Under the pieces are notes generated by a model, which worked only from the letters and a program-made list of their open reading frames with translations, made no database searches and had not been told where the DNA came from. The position numbers and the translations under genes are program-made. Of a stretch of 64,000 nucleotides of DNA, positions 1 through 9,279 are shown in pieces; positions within the stretch are counted from its first letter, which is position 1, and every line of letters begins with the position of its first letter. Origin of the DNA: Sphaerothrix gracilis (lineage in GTDB: Bacteria > Cyanobacteriota > Cyanobacteriia > Phormidesmidales > Phormidesmidaceae); NCBI RefSeq assembly GCF_030405905.1, contig NZ_JASATW010000003.1:1-64000 (forward strand), read 5' to 3'.

Positions 1-162
1 GCAGCCAAGTGTCGTCTGCTTTATCTGCCGCCTTATTCACCAGACCTCAATCGCATTGAAAAGTGTTGGGCCTGGCTGAAAAGCCGGATTCGCAAGCAGT
101 TCGCGTTGTCGGCCAATTTGCGCACAGCGATGGAGGACGTTCTTAGGCAGGCAGCGTCCTAA
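1..162 (+). mobile_element. IS630-family transposase, C-terminal fragment
   Basis: Frame 1 is open from the window edge to TAA at 160-162 (53 codons). It reads LPPYSPDLNRIEKCWAWLK, the hallmark C-terminal block of IS630/Tc1-type DDE transposases; the E of NRIE is the last acidic residue of the catalytic triad. The rest of the gene lies upstream of the window, so intactness cannot be judged. The element should end shortly after the stop, probably around 168-180 (AAGTGGCTACAGCTA looks like an inverted-repeat end, and IS630 elements target TA), but the matching left end is not visible. The exact boundary is inferred. Confidence 0.85.
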
Positions 163-216
163 TAAAAGTGGCTACAGCTATAATCCTCAAGGAGTAGAGC
201 CGCTGCCTATCCGCAG

Positions 217-243
217 AAAACCCCACCGACGATGAAGGTGGGG
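217..243 (-). terminator. Rho-independent terminator of the LCP gene
   Basis: On the minus strand a perfect 7-bp GC-rich stem (CCCCACC/GGTGGGG, arms 237-243 and 221-227, 9-nt loop) is followed by TTTT at 220-217. It lies 35 bp past the stop of the minus-strand LCP gene at 278, the expected place for its intrinsic terminator. On the plus strand no T-run follows the stem, so it should act in one direction only. Confidence 0.7.
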
Positions 244-277
244 AAATATTCTGTGATCGGTAAGCCAGGCGATTTGC

Positions 278-1741
278 TTACTGCAGGCTGAGACGCGGAT
301 TTTGAGACAGCAGGCGGTTGCGCTGTTCTAGCCAGTCGGTGCCGATGCGGATCGTCAAATCTGACTCTAAATTGCCCGTAGAATCGGATACCAGCTGCCC
401 TACTCCCAACAGGGCACTCACGCGATCGGCGGCCTCTAGATCGCCGCGCTGGGCAATCACCTCAGTTGTTGGGACCACGTCCGGCCAGTCGCTGACTAAA
501 TAAAGATTATCAAGTCCTTCCTGGGCCAGATAGCGGGCAACTTCATTGGCAATTTGCGGTTCGCCAGAGGCATTTTGAATGGCAATGTGCATCTGCCGCA
601 GGGAACGGCGGGGGGCCGAGGCGAGCGTAGCGGCTTCCGTATGGAAAAAGTCCTGCATGACGCGATCGCCCGCTGTACTGTCCATAATCCAGTAGCTGGC
701 CTGATACTCGTTGGGTTCGCTGAAGCGCCCCGGCAGCATCACCATATGCAAATCTTCGGGGGCCAGTTCCAAACCAAAATTGGCCAGCGCCAACATTTCC
801 TCAAGAGACAGATTAGTGTCTATATGACGCTGCAAAATGCGAACAATCTGCGGCAGCTTGGGAATCACGGTAGGGCTAGTCAGGCGCGATCGCAGGGCTT
901 TCAGCAATATCTGCTGGCGCTGCACCCGGCCAATGTCGCCAAAGGCATCCTGGCGAAACCGAGCGAACTGCTCTGCCTGGGCCCCATCTAGGGTTTGCCA
1001 GCCCGGCTCTAAATCAATCACCAAATCCTGAGTCCGATCTTCGTAGTACATGCGGCTAGGCACAAATACCTCAACCCCGCCGACTAAATCGACAATCTCG
1101 CGAAAAGCGCCGGTACTGACCCGGACATAGCGATCGATTTCCACCTGGTTGAGGGCGGCGCTGACGGTTTGGCCCGCTAGCACTGCTCCCCCTTCAACGT
1201 TGGCCTGATTGATTTTATCCTCACCCCAGCCGGGAATAGTGACGCGGGTATCACGGGGAATGGATAGCACATTCACGTCTGCCTGAGCCGGATCAACGCG
1301 CACCAGCAGCATGGTATCGGTACGGCCCGAAAAAATATCTTCGCTTTCAGCCTCCGTCACCTGATCAATGCCCATGACGAGGAGATTGACCGGGCGAGTG
1401 ACGTTATAGCGAAAGCCTGACTGCCAAAGGTCTTTGAGCGAGAGGGTTTCTTGCCCTTGGGGAAAAAGCTGGGGCGGCAGGGGCAGCATTAAAACGGCGG
1501 CAGCTCCCAAAGCAGCCGAAACTGCTGCTGTTGAAAGGCAGGCACAGCTCCAAAAGGCAGCCCTTGTCAGCCCAGATAACAGCGAAGAGGCTTGAGAATT
1601 AGCCTTGCCGCTCTCCGACTGGCTGGCGGGAGTAGTGGCAGCGTCAGTAGGGGCTTCCGCGTCTACCTCTTCTATTTCGTCGGGACAGGAATCAGATTTT
1701 TCTTTGGCATCAGCTTGTTGATTCGTCGGCAATGTGGTCAT
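278..1741 (-). CDS. LytR-CpsA-Psr (LCP) family cell-envelope glycopolymer ligase
   Basis: The 487-aa protein has an acidic, low-complexity cytoplasmic N-terminus (1-57), one membrane helix (about 61-88) and an extracytoplasmic LCP domain (about 118-270). LCP hallmarks are LLVMGID, GRTDTMLLVRVDP, SIPRDTRV and the Arg-rich RFRQDAFGDIGRVQRQQ. A LytR_C-type domain follows (about 385-480). LCP enzymes transfer polyprenyl-diphosphate-linked glycans to cell-wall or surface acceptors. Here it sits divergently from GDP-mannose pyrophosphorylase and near the export genes, so attachment of the locally made polysaccharide is the likely job (inference). It is monocistronic, with a terminator directly downstream. 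The family call is firm; the glycan acceptor is unknown. Confidence 0.9.
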   Translation of the reverse strand: MTTLPTNQQADAKEKSDSCPDEIEEVDAEAPTDAATTPASQSESGKANSQASSLLSGLTRAAFWSCACLSTAAVSAALGAAAVLMLPLPPQLFPQGQETLSLKDLWQSGFRYNVTRPVNLLVMGIDQVTEAESEDIFSGRTDTMLLVRVDPAQADVNVLSIPRDTRVTIPGWGEDKINQANVEGGAVLAGQTVSAALNQVEIDRYVRVSTGAFREIVDLVGGVEVFVPSRMYYEDRTQDLVIDLEPGWQTLDGAQAEQFARFRQDAFGDIGRVQRQQILLKALRSRLTSPTVIPKLPQIVRILQRHIDTNLSLEEMLALANFGLELAPEDLHMVMLPGRFSEPNEYQASYWIMDSTAGDRVMQDFFHTEAATLASAPRRSLRQMHIAIQNASGEPQIANEVARYLAQEGLDNLYLVSDWPDVVPTTEVIAQRGDLEAADRVSALLGVGQLVSDSTGNLESDLTIRIGTDWLEQRNRLLSQNPRLSLQ

Positions 1742-1966
1742 CAGATTTTGTTACTCACCCCTCGTCACCATCCGTCGCTAGACAGCTATTCAAGCTGATT
1801 CTTCGTAGATCCGCATAGTTCCCCGTCAACCATCAAACTTTGCTGACCCCGATCGCTGTGTAAAACTTTGCAGAATGATGATTTGTTAATCAATGTTACG
1901 GTGATTATAGCCTGAGGTCTGAGGCAAAAAGCTAGGATAAGACGGAATTTCTGGCGGAGTTAGCCC

Positions 1967-3028
1967 ATGAGTAAGTCGCTGATCCCGGTTATCTTAGCGG
2001 GAGGCAAAGGTGAGCGTTTCTGGCCCATAAGCCGTCTGCAACGGCCTAAGCAGTTCTTGAGTTTAGATGGCAGCGGTTTAAGTCTATTGCAGTCAACCGC
2101 TGAGCGACTTTTGCCGCTAGCTGGGGACTGGCAGTCGCTTTGGGTGATTACGGCTTCTCACTTAGCAGCGGGGATCACAGAGCAACTACCGCACCTACCC
2201 TCAGCCAATCTGCTGGTTGAGCCGCTAGGAAGAGATACGGCTCCGGCAGTGGCCTGGGCTACTTTAGAGATCATCAAACATCACGGCGAAGAGGCCATTG
2301 TGGCTTTCTTTCCGGCTGACCACTGGATTGACGATGACGAAAAGTTTCGCCAAACTTTGCTAGCGGCGGCTGAACTAGCCAGTCAGCAGGGGGCGATCGC
2401 CACGCTGGGCATTACGCCAACCTACGCAGCCACAGGCTATGGCTACATTGAGCAGGGGGCAGAAGCGGGACAGTACGGCAGCTTACCAGCCTACCGGGTT
2501 AGCCGCTTCACCGAAAAACCCGATGTCGCCACCGCAACCGAATTTCTAGCTAGCGGACGCTTTAGCTGGAATAGCGGCATGTTTATTTTTCCGGCGGGTG
2601 TGATGCTGCAGGAGCTGAAAACCCATGCTCCAGAGCTGATCAAGCCGCTGCTACACAAAGGGGCCGAGGCTTATCATGACCTGACCAAGCTCAGCATTGA
2701 CTACGCCGTCATGGAGCAAACCCAGAAAGCCTATGTCATGCCGGTGGACTTTGGCTGGGATGATTTGGGTGACTGGAATGCGATTGAGCGGCTGCTAAAG
2801 GGCGATCGCGACAATGTGGAGCTAGCTCAGCATGTCGGCATGGATACCCATGACAGCATTGTCTACAGCGCTAACCCGGACGAGGTGATTGTTACTATTG
2901 GCCTAGAAGATGTGGTGGTGGTGCGCGACGGCAACGCAACGCTGATTGTGCGCAAAGATCGCACCCAAGACATTAAAAAAGCGGTCAAACTGCTGGGAGC
3001 TGAGGACAAGTATAAGCATTTGCTTTGA
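1967..3028 (+). CDS. manC: Mannose-1-phosphate guanylyltransferase (GDP-mannose pyrophosphorylase)
   Basis: The enzyme makes GDP-mannose from mannose-1-phosphate and GTP, the donor for mannose and, after conversion, fucose in surface polysaccharides. The 353-aa sequence opens with the nucleotidyltransferase signature ILAGGKGERFWPISR followed by RPKQF. It also has FFPADHWI (metal/nucleotide-binding region), FTEKP and FSWNSGMF, which are typical of ManC. It ends after a left-handed-helix-type region without the phosphomannose-isomerase domain of bifunctional forms, which fits the short length. GGAG about 10 nt before the ATG supports the start. It is transcribed divergently from the LCP gene across a 225-bp spacer, and precursor supply to the exopolysaccharide genes downstream is the likely role. 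Confidence 0.92.
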   Translation: MSKSLIPVILAGGKGERFWPISRLQRPKQFLSLDGSGLSLLQSTAERLLPLAGDWQSLWVITASHLAAGITEQLPHLPSANLLVEPLGRDTAPAVAWATLEIIKHHGEEAIVAFFPADHWIDDDEKFRQTLLAAAELASQQGAIATLGITPTYAATGYGYIEQGAEAGQYGSLPAYRVSRFTEKPDVATATEFLASGRFSWNSGMFIFPAGVMLQELKTHAPELIKPLLHKGAEAYHDLTKLSIDYAVMEQTQKAYVMPVDFGWDDLGDWNAIERLLKGDRDNVELAQHVGMDTHDSIVYSANPDEVIVTIGLEDVVVVRDGNATLIVRKDRTQDIKKAVKLLGAEDKYKHLL

Positions 3029-3061
3029 TAGTGCTTTGACAGGGCTTGGATAGCCGCTCGC

Positions 3062-4810
3062 TTAAGCAGGCTCAACCTGGAGCGATCGCACCCGGTTAAT
3101 GGCTGCCGCTAGCTCAAAGCGCCGGAAGCTAGAAAAATCGCTGACAATGCGATCGCTCAAAATATCGAGGCCCTGCCGTTCAAGATCCTGCATCACGGCG
3201 TCTAAGACGGTGGCTAAAGGCTGCTTGCCGTCAAAGTAATGGCGCTGGGCATAGACCATAGCCGCTGCGATCGCCCGTACCTGCCCAGGTTCTACTAGCT
3301 GCTCTACGGCAGCGAGATCTACCGCTTCTGTGCCAAAGCGCAGTTCGTCTACGTCGCGCACTTTGAGGTTGACTTCACGGCGACCTTTGCTGGCATCCAG
3401 GCTGGCAGGCAAAATGACGCGCTGGGTGACGGTGCCAAAGTGCTCTCCTCCCTCAGGCGCGCGATCGGTGGCATATTGAGCGGCGATCGCTTTAGCGGCT
3501 TTAGTCACTTCTGCGGGCTGATAGCTGTCTAGGGCAATCACCGTATCGGCTACGTCAAAATAGTCACCGCTGCCCCCCATCACCAAAATTGTGGAGACGC
3601 CGTAGTCAGTGTAGAGCGACTGAATTTTGTCGATGAAAGGCGTAATCGGTTCTTTTTCTTTGGCGATCAAAGCCTGCATCCGGCGATCGCGGATCATAAA
3701 GTTAGTCGCGGCGGTGTCCTCATCTACCAGCAGCGCCGTTGCCCCGGCCTCAACTGCCTCAATGATGCTGGCAGCCTGAGAGGTGCTGCCGCTGGCATTG
3801 GGAGTCGAGAAATGCTGGGTTGAGCGATTCTGAGGGAGGTGACTGATAAACGGCGAAATATCGACTCCAGTGACGCCACGACCGTCTTCGGCTCGAATTT
3901 TGACTGCCCCTGGATCGGTGACGACCTGCTGCCGCCCATCAGCGGGTACGTGGTTATAAATTCCCTGCTCGATCGCCCGCAGCAGCGTTGACTTGCCGTG
4001 ATAGCCGCCGCCCACAATCAGGCTAATACCTTTGGGGATGCCCATGCCCGTAATCCGCCCAGCGTGAGGGCAGTCAAATGCTACCTGTAAGGAATCTGGC
4101 GATTGAAAAGGAGTCACCTGCGCCGTCAGGGGGCGATCGTCTACGCCGCTGCGCCGGGGCAAAACAGCACCATCAGCCACAAAGGCCACCAGTCCTCGCT
4201 GGCTGAGCTGGCTTCTCAGCCAGTCGGCATCTTCTGCCGTATTGACGTGATGGGATAGCTGATCGGCCTGGAGCTGGCGATAAAGCAGGGCGCGATCGAT
4301 CAGTTCTGGCAGATCCCCGCAAAGCATGGCCGCGGCCTGATGCCCAGCAATGCGGCGACCAAAAGCCGGTAAACCGGCCACAAACCGCAGCTCAACCGTT
4401 TCAGGGGTGACAAAGGCGGTGGTGCGATCGAGAATGACCTGCCCTGGACTCATCACCGAAATCAAACCGCTCTTGCCGGAGCCGCGCTTTTGCCGGAGTG
4501 ACTGAGCGGCGCGATCGAACTGACGAGTTAAATAGTCTTGCAGGGCGATCGCCCGGCTGGGGTGGCTATACAGCGCTGCCGGAAATCCCGCAACTGCCTG
4601 GGGCACTTTCACCTGAAGCTGACTGGGGGCGGCAAACGGATCCCCCTGCACGTAGTCAATCGTCAGAGTAAAGGTGTCAAAGGCATAGTCACCGCGAATT
4701 GATTTATAAGCTTTGTAGCTCTGACCGTCGAGCTGGCGCAGCTTCGTTTGCAGGTCTGCCTGAGTCGCCATAGATATGGATGCCGTTGATTGCTTTGGAT
4801 CAAAGGTCAT
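3062..4810 (-). CDS. ABC-class predicted ATPase (ABC_ATPase family)
   Basis: This 582-aa soluble protein matches the predicted 'ATPase of the ABC class' family. It has a Walker A of the form GGGYHGKSTLL (about residue 268), HLPQNRSTQHFSTPNASGSTSQA in the signature-like region, and ALLVDEDTAATNFMIRD as Walker B with the following D-loop. No membrane segments or partner permease are visible, so it is not a transporter subunit. The physiological function of the family is not established. The ATG at 4810 is kept; a second in-frame ATG at 4771 is possible because neither has a clear ribosome-binding site. It is convergent with manC, 33 bp away. Confidence 0.85.
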   Translation of the reverse strand: MTFDPKQSTASISMATQADLQTKLRQLDGQSYKAYKSIRGDYAFDTFTLTIDYVQGDPFAAPSQLQVKVPQAVAGFPAALYSHPSRAIALQDYLTRQFDRAAQSLRQKRGSGKSGLISVMSPGQVILDRTTAFVTPETVELRFVAGLPAFGRRIAGHQAAAMLCGDLPELIDRALLYRQLQADQLSHHVNTAEDADWLRSQLSQRGLVAFVADGAVLPRRSGVDDRPLTAQVTPFQSPDSLQVAFDCPHAGRITGMGIPKGISLIVGGGYHGKSTLLRAIEQGIYNHVPADGRQQVVTDPGAVKIRAEDGRGVTGVDISPFISHLPQNRSTQHFSTPNASGSTSQAASIIEAVEAGATALLVDEDTAATNFMIRDRRMQALIAKEKEPITPFIDKIQSLYTDYGVSTILVMGGSGDYFDVADTVIALDSYQPAEVTKAAKAIAAQYATDRAPEGGEHFGTVTQRVILPASLDASKGRREVNLKVRDVDELRFGTEAVDLAAVEQLVEPGQVRAIAAAMVYAQRHYFDGKQPLATVLDAVMQDLERQGLDILSDRIVSDFSSFRRFELAAAINRVRSLQVEPA

Positions 4811-4983
4811 TATGCCGCGAGCTGACAGCGCTGCTCAAAATTCTCAGGCCGTTCTATCACTGGTAAACACCAGCAAGCCTCGTTTAGTTGAGGCTAGAGA
4901 TAGCCAGGCAGGATTTTCTGTTGTTCTAGTGGATGCGTCAGCAACCTGGGAAATTCTCGGTTAACATAAAGCCGATTATGGTT

Positions 4984-5013
4984 CGTCAAGGTTTGGCAGA
5001 TCAAACCTTGACG
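4984..5013. repeat. Perfect 12-bp inverted repeat
   Basis: Arms CGTCAAGGTTTG (4984-4995) and CAAACCTTGACG (5002-5013) are exact reverse complements separated by GCAGAT. The repeat lies between two divergent genes, 36 bp before the phosphatase ATG. No T-run follows on either side, so a terminator is unlikely. An operator, a 5'-UTR hairpin or a dispersed palindrome are the options. Confidence 0.8.
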
Positions 5014-5048
5014 GCAGGATCAATTGTGCGGCCCAGGTCCAATACTTT

Positions 5049-5549
5049 ATGCTATTTCAATCGCGCGATCGCCCGTCTCACAAGTCTTCTGCGGCAGCCG
5101 TCTGCCATCGCTGGATCCTGCCCCATCGGCTCGCCGTTGGCCCCTTTCCCAACGAACCCGATCTCCTGAATCTACAACAGGCCAAAATTCAGGCCATCCT
5201 AACGCTTTGCCCCCTGGCAGAAGGGCAACTGCCTGACAGCGCGATCGCCCATTTTCACTGTCGGCGCTATCCCCTACCCGATAGCCACAGCCCCCGCTTA
5301 CTCACGCCCGATCAAATCAGTGCCGCCGTCAGTCAGCTTCATCAGCTTCTGCAGCAGGATCTACCGACCTATATTCACTGTTTAGCAGGCATGGAGCGAT
5401 CGCCGTTAATCTGCATTGCCTACCTCTGCCGCTACCAGCAGCTCCCGGTTTGGGAGGCGCTAAATCATGTCAAAGCGGCTAATCGTCGCACCCGTCTGAC
5501 CTCCCAGCAGCTCAAGACGCTCCAGCAGTGGGCCAAGCCGTTTGGGTAA
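5049..5549 (+). CDS. Dual-specificity-type protein tyrosine phosphatase
   Basis: This 166-aa protein carries the Cys-based phosphatase P-loop HCLAGMERS (HCxxGxxRS; about residue 111), followed by a helix and an Asn/Arg-rich C-terminus. The general acid Asp probably lies upstream in the FHCRRYPLPDSHSP stretch. It resembles small DSP/VHR-like phosphatases, not the low-molecular-weight (Wzb) class. Its stop lies 3 bp from the stop of the convergent BY-kinase gene, so it may dephosphorylate the kinase's C-terminal tyrosine cluster, as Wzb does for Wzc; that is inference from position. The ATG lacks an obvious ribosome-binding site. The fold call is good, the substrate is unknown. Confidence 0.82.
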   Translation: MLFQSRDRPSHKSSAAAVCHRWILPHRLAVGPFPNEPDLLNLQQAKIQAILTLCPLAEGQLPDSAIAHFHCRRYPLPDSHSPRLLTPDQISAAVSQLHQLLQQDLPTYIHCLAGMERSPLICIAYLCRYQQLPVWEALNHVKAANRRTRLTSQQLKTLQQWAKPFG

Positions 5550-5552
5550 CTA

Positions 5553-7781
5553 TCAAAAATGGCGACCATTGGCGACAGCGCCATTGCCGTTGTGGGCAGC
5601 ACCATTGAGGGCAACGGGTTCAGGGGCTGGCCCGTAGGATCGCTGCCGGTAATAGTAGTCGTAGGCAGGCATAGCGCTACGCTTGACGCCGTTGATTACC
5701 GTTCCCAGAATAGAAATGCGGCTAATCTTGAGGCGCTCTAGCGCCTGCATCAGCGCTGGAGAGTGGGTCTTGTCCAGGCTGACAACCAGTACCACACCGT
5801 CCATGTGAGTGGCTAATAGACTCGCGTCTACCAGCGTCGCTAAAGGCGGCGTGTCATAGATGACTAGGTCAAAAACTTTATCGACCCGGTTGACTAGGTG
5901 CTTCATCTTCTGAGAAGACAGCAGCTTAGTTGGATCGGGGGGAATGGAGCCAGAGGTAATCACATAGAGGTTTTCATACTGGGGTGACTGCTGAATTGCC
6001 TGTCGCAGAGAGAGCCGAGTCGAAATCAGATTGCTCAGGCCGCGAAAGTTAGGCAGTCCTAGGCGAGTATGTACCTGGGGCTGGCGCAGGTCAGCGTCTA
6101 CCAGCAGCACCCGCTGCCCCATCGCCGCTGCGGTTTCGGCCAGATTGATTGCTACTGTGGATTTGCCATCTCCCGGTAGGGCAGAACTAATCGTCAGCGA
6201 TCGCACTGGGCGATCGGAGCCGAGAAAGCGAATACTGGCATGTAAGCCGCGAAAAGCCTCAACAAAGCTGTGATTCTCATAAGCGCCGCTGGCGGACTGT
6301 AGACCGGCGATAATCGGTAAAGCCTCAGTATTTGAGGCACGCAGCGAGGTGAGATGACGACAGAAGGGAATGGTGCCCAGAACAGGAAGCTGCGTTTTTT
6401 GCTTCAGTTCGTCGGCGCTGTGGAAGACCGTATCTAGCTTTTCGGCCACCAGTGCGGCGGCCATGCCGACTAGCAGGCTGGCGGCAAGGCCCAGTACTAA
6501 ATTGCGGGGAATGTTGGGCGATATCGGATTTTTGGGCTGCTCGGCTGCATCTAAAACCTGCCAGGGAACTTCGGCCTGAGCGCCCTCAATCTGTAGCGTT
6601 TCGCGCGTGGTCAAAAATCGATTTAGGCTTTCTGTCGCCACCTGTAGCTCTCGCTCTAGATCGGCATACTGGCGGGCGATCGCGGGAAGCTGCTGCATCC
6701 GCTGGGCCAAAACCGCCTCAGACTGGGACAGACGGCTGCTGCGGCTCTCTAATCCCTGAATACTATTAGCAACGCGAGCGCGCTCAATTTCGACTACGCG
6801 CCGGGCCTCGTCCTGCAGAATGGGCAGCAGATTTTGCCGTTCTTCCTGTAGCACCTCCATAGCCGGGTTTTGGTCGGTAAAGCGGGTCGTCTCTTCAGCG
6901 ATTTTGGCCTCTAGCTCCCGGATCCGACTGACAAGCTGTTCATAAACTGGGGCTTCTTTAAGCACAGCAATGGTGCCAACGCTCTGCTGTAGCTCTTGCC
7001 ACTGCGATCGCACGGCTGCCAGCTCTTGATCCAACGTCAGCCGTTGCTGCAGCAGCGAAATGCGCTGCTGACTCAGCTCATTGGCCTGATTGCTAGGGTC
7101 AATAAAGTTATACTGCTGACGAAATGTCTGTAATTGCCCCTGAAGCTGATTTACCCGCTGCTCTAGCTGCGGAAGCTGCTCATTGACAAACTGGATGCCC
7201 TGCCTAAGGTTAGTCTTGCGCTCATTCAGGCTGTAGGCTAGATACGCGGCTGAGAGCTGGTCTAAAACGGTTTTGATTTCCTCTGCATCGGTGGCCCGGT
7301 AGCGGATCTCTAGAATTTTGGTGTCTCGTAGTCGGGCGATGGTGAGGGACTCCATCAAATCTTCGTAGTCTAGCTCTGGATACTGCTGCTGGAGCTGAGT
7401 AATGATGGGGGCCATCAGTTCAGGACTCTTTAAAACCTGGATCTGGGTATCGTAGTCCAAGCCTGAGGCCGCCTGAGCCAGTCCTCCCACGTTAGGGGTT
7501 AGCTGAGCTAGTTCATCGTCTGCGGTGACAGGTTCAACTAAGAGCTGAAACTTGCCTTCATACTCAGGCGTTTGGGTGAAGGTAACAGCGGCGGCAGCGG
7601 CGAGAACGGCTCCCATAACGGTAACAATCAAAAAAGCACGACGGCGAACCAGCGTCAACATCTGACGGAGATCGAAATCGTCTTCATCGTCACCCAGAAC
7701 AGTCTGAGGTATAGGCAGTTGCAAAACCTGGGGCGCAGCGTGATCATTGCCACTGAGAAAGATGGGCTGATAGGGTTCCAT
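5553..7781 (-). CDS. Polysaccharide co-polymerase / BY-kinase (Wzc-like)
   Basis: The 742-aa protein is a fused Wzz-Wzc type inner-membrane protein that sets chain length and drives export of exopolysaccharide. It has a Wzz domain with TM1 at about 49-67, a long periplasmic coiled-coil region (about 190-400), TM2 at about 425-445, and a cytoplasmic bacterial tyrosine kinase. Kinase motifs are Walker A ALPGDGKSTVA (about 540), Walker A' VLLVDADLRQP (about 562) and Walker B VIYDTPPL (about 642). The C-terminus has the autophosphorylated Tyr cluster, YDYYYRQRSYG (about 710). The Wza-like gene lies 61 bp upstream on the same strand (probable operon), and the convergent phosphatase is a plausible antagonist. 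Confidence 0.93.
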   Translation of the reverse strand: MEPYQPIFLSGNDHAAPQVLQLPIPQTVLGDDEDDFDLRQMLTLVRRRAFLIVTVMGAVLAAAAAVTFTQTPEYEGKFQLLVEPVTADDELAQLTPNVGGLAQAASGLDYDTQIQVLKSPELMAPIITQLQQQYPELDYEDLMESLTIARLRDTKILEIRYRATDAEEIKTVLDQLSAAYLAYSLNERKTNLRQGIQFVNEQLPQLEQRVNQLQGQLQTFRQQYNFIDPSNQANELSQQRISLLQQRLTLDQELAAVRSQWQELQQSVGTIAVLKEAPVYEQLVSRIRELEAKIAEETTRFTDQNPAMEVLQEERQNLLPILQDEARRVVEIERARVANSIQGLESRSSRLSQSEAVLAQRMQQLPAIARQYADLERELQVATESLNRFLTTRETLQIEGAQAEVPWQVLDAAEQPKNPISPNIPRNLVLGLAASLLVGMAAALVAEKLDTVFHSADELKQKTQLPVLGTIPFCRHLTSLRASNTEALPIIAGLQSASGAYENHSFVEAFRGLHASIRFLGSDRPVRSLTISSALPGDGKSTVAINLAETAAAMGQRVLLVDADLRQPQVHTRLGLPNFRGLSNLISTRLSLRQAIQQSPQYENLYVITSGSIPPDPTKLLSSQKMKHLVNRVDKVFDLVIYDTPPLATLVDASLLATHMDGVVLVVSLDKTHSPALMQALERLKISRISILGTVINGVKRSAMPAYDYYYRQRSYGPAPEPVALNGAAHNGNGAVANGRHF

Positions 7782-7842
7782 TACCTAATTCCTCAAACCA
7801 TAGATAAAGAGAATCGTTTGCTTTCCCGCTGTCAGCACTGGC

Positions 7843-9279
7843 TTAAAAGAGAAAAGGGGTAAACGGCAGCAGCAGTCGCAGGGGATTGAAGAGAGCACCT
7901 AAGTTTTCGGAAAGATTAGTTAAGCCGGAAGGCGAAACGACGATAACATCCTGATGGCGCAGGACCGGATTTGTTTCATCATTGATACCTGCTGATAAAT
8001 CTACGTCAATCTCGCGGCGCGTGGCTGAGCCATCGGGATTGAGGCGAATCAGTTCTACTTCTCCTTTGCGGGCCGAGCGGGTAAAGCCGCCTGCCGCGAG
8101 CAAAGCCTGATTCAGCGGCGTGTTGGGCCGTAAGGTGACAACGCCGGGTTCTTGCACCCGACCAACGACGTTGACCTCAATTTGGTCGGGCGAAAAGCTG
8201 GCGCTGGCAAGCTGTACAGCCTCTTGAGGGCTGAGATCGCTGGCTGTAGGCACTACTACAGTATCACCCTGCTGCAAAATCAGATCCTGCTGCAGATCGC
8301 CTCCCTGCAGCAGGGCCCACAGGTCAATGGGAATGCTTTGAGCGGTGCCGCTGCGGGTCTGACGCCGCACCTCCAGCTGACGAATGTTGGCTGAAGGGGT
8401 GATGCCGCCTGCTACCTCTAAGGCTCTAGTCAGAGTCGGCTGACCTTCGCCTGCTTCGAGATTTAGCTGGTGTGAACCGGGGCGAAACACTTCACCGACT
8501 ACGGCAACGTTTAAAGCCTGCTCCGGGGCTTCGGCAAAGTTGGCAGCGGCTAGCTGGTTAACAGCCGCCAAATCTGTTTGCTCGGCGGTGGGAATAACCA
8601 GGGTGTCACCGTCCTGGAGGGCTGGGTTTTGACTGAGATCGCCCTGCTGTAGCAGCGTCCAGAGGTTGACCCGTCTGATCTGGGGCGCTCCGTTGGGCTG
8701 GGGGCGACGTAGCTCAATCTGACTGAGATCGGCGACCTGCGTCAATCCGCCAGCGGTTTGGATGGCCTGAACCAGGCTGGGAAATTTGGCTCCTTCTTCA
8801 ATGGTCAAGGTATAGACGCCGGGCTGGCTGACTTCACCGGCGATCGCAATTTCAATTGGGCGAGGCTGCAGTAAGCTAACCGTCACCAAGGGTCGCCGCA
8901 CCAAAGGCGTGTAGGCAGTGCCAATGGCTTCGCCCGCCGCCGCTAGGGTGAGTCCCTTAACCGAGACTCGTCCGACCATTGGCAAGTTCAAAGCGCCATC
9001 AATAAGTACCTGATATTCGCCGCTATATTCCGGCACATTGAAAACTTCTATAGCCAAGCGATCGCCCACACCCAAGCGATACTCCGGATCGATTGCAGGG
9101 GGCAGCACCGGACTGGCTGAGTCTACTGGGCTAACCGTTGCCTCAGGTTCCGTCACCGGAAAATCCGAGAGCGACGGCAAAGTCTGAGACCAGCCCGAAC
9201 CCGCCAGCAGCAGCCAGCCAATTAGTCCCAGACTACTGCCGCCCAGCCATTTAGAGGTGGTAAAAGCCAATGTCAGCAT
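7843..9279 (-). CDS. Wza-like polysaccharide export outer-membrane protein (SLBB repeats)
   Basis: This is a 478-aa secreted protein with a signal peptide (LGLIGWLLLAGSGWSQ) and a poly-export (PES) domain beginning YRLGVGDRLAIEVF. Three SLBB-type repeats follow, each opening near 'V.G.V..PG' (VAGEVSQPGVYTL, VVGEVFRPGSHQL, VVGRVQEPGVVTL). The short hydrophobic tail ends in Phe. The family forms the channel through which Wzc-coupled exopolysaccharide leaves the cell. I start at the ATG at 9279; a TTG three codons upstream is the only alternative nearby. It is first in an operon with the BY-kinase, and its promoter should lie in the long AT-rich spacer upstream. Confidence 0.9.
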   Translation of the reverse strand: MLTLAFTTSKWLGGSSLGLIGWLLLAGSGWSQTLPSLSDFPVTEPEATVSPVDSASPVLPPAIDPEYRLGVGDRLAIEVFNVPEYSGEYQVLIDGALNLPMVGRVSVKGLTLAAAGEAIGTAYTPLVRRPLVTVSLLQPRPIEIAIAGEVSQPGVYTLTIEEGAKFPSLVQAIQTAGGLTQVADLSQIELRRPQPNGAPQIRRVNLWTLLQQGDLSQNPALQDGDTLVIPTAEQTDLAAVNQLAAANFAEAPEQALNVAVVGEVFRPGSHQLNLEAGEGQPTLTRALEVAGGITPSANIRQLEVRRQTRSGTAQSIPIDLWALLQGGDLQQDLILQQGDTVVVPTASDLSPQEAVQLASASFSPDQIEVNVVGRVQEPGVVTLRPNTPLNQALLAAGGFTRSARKGEVELIRLNPDGSATRREIDVDLSAGINDETNPVLRHQDVIVVSPSGLTNLSENLGALFNPLRLLLPFTPFLF

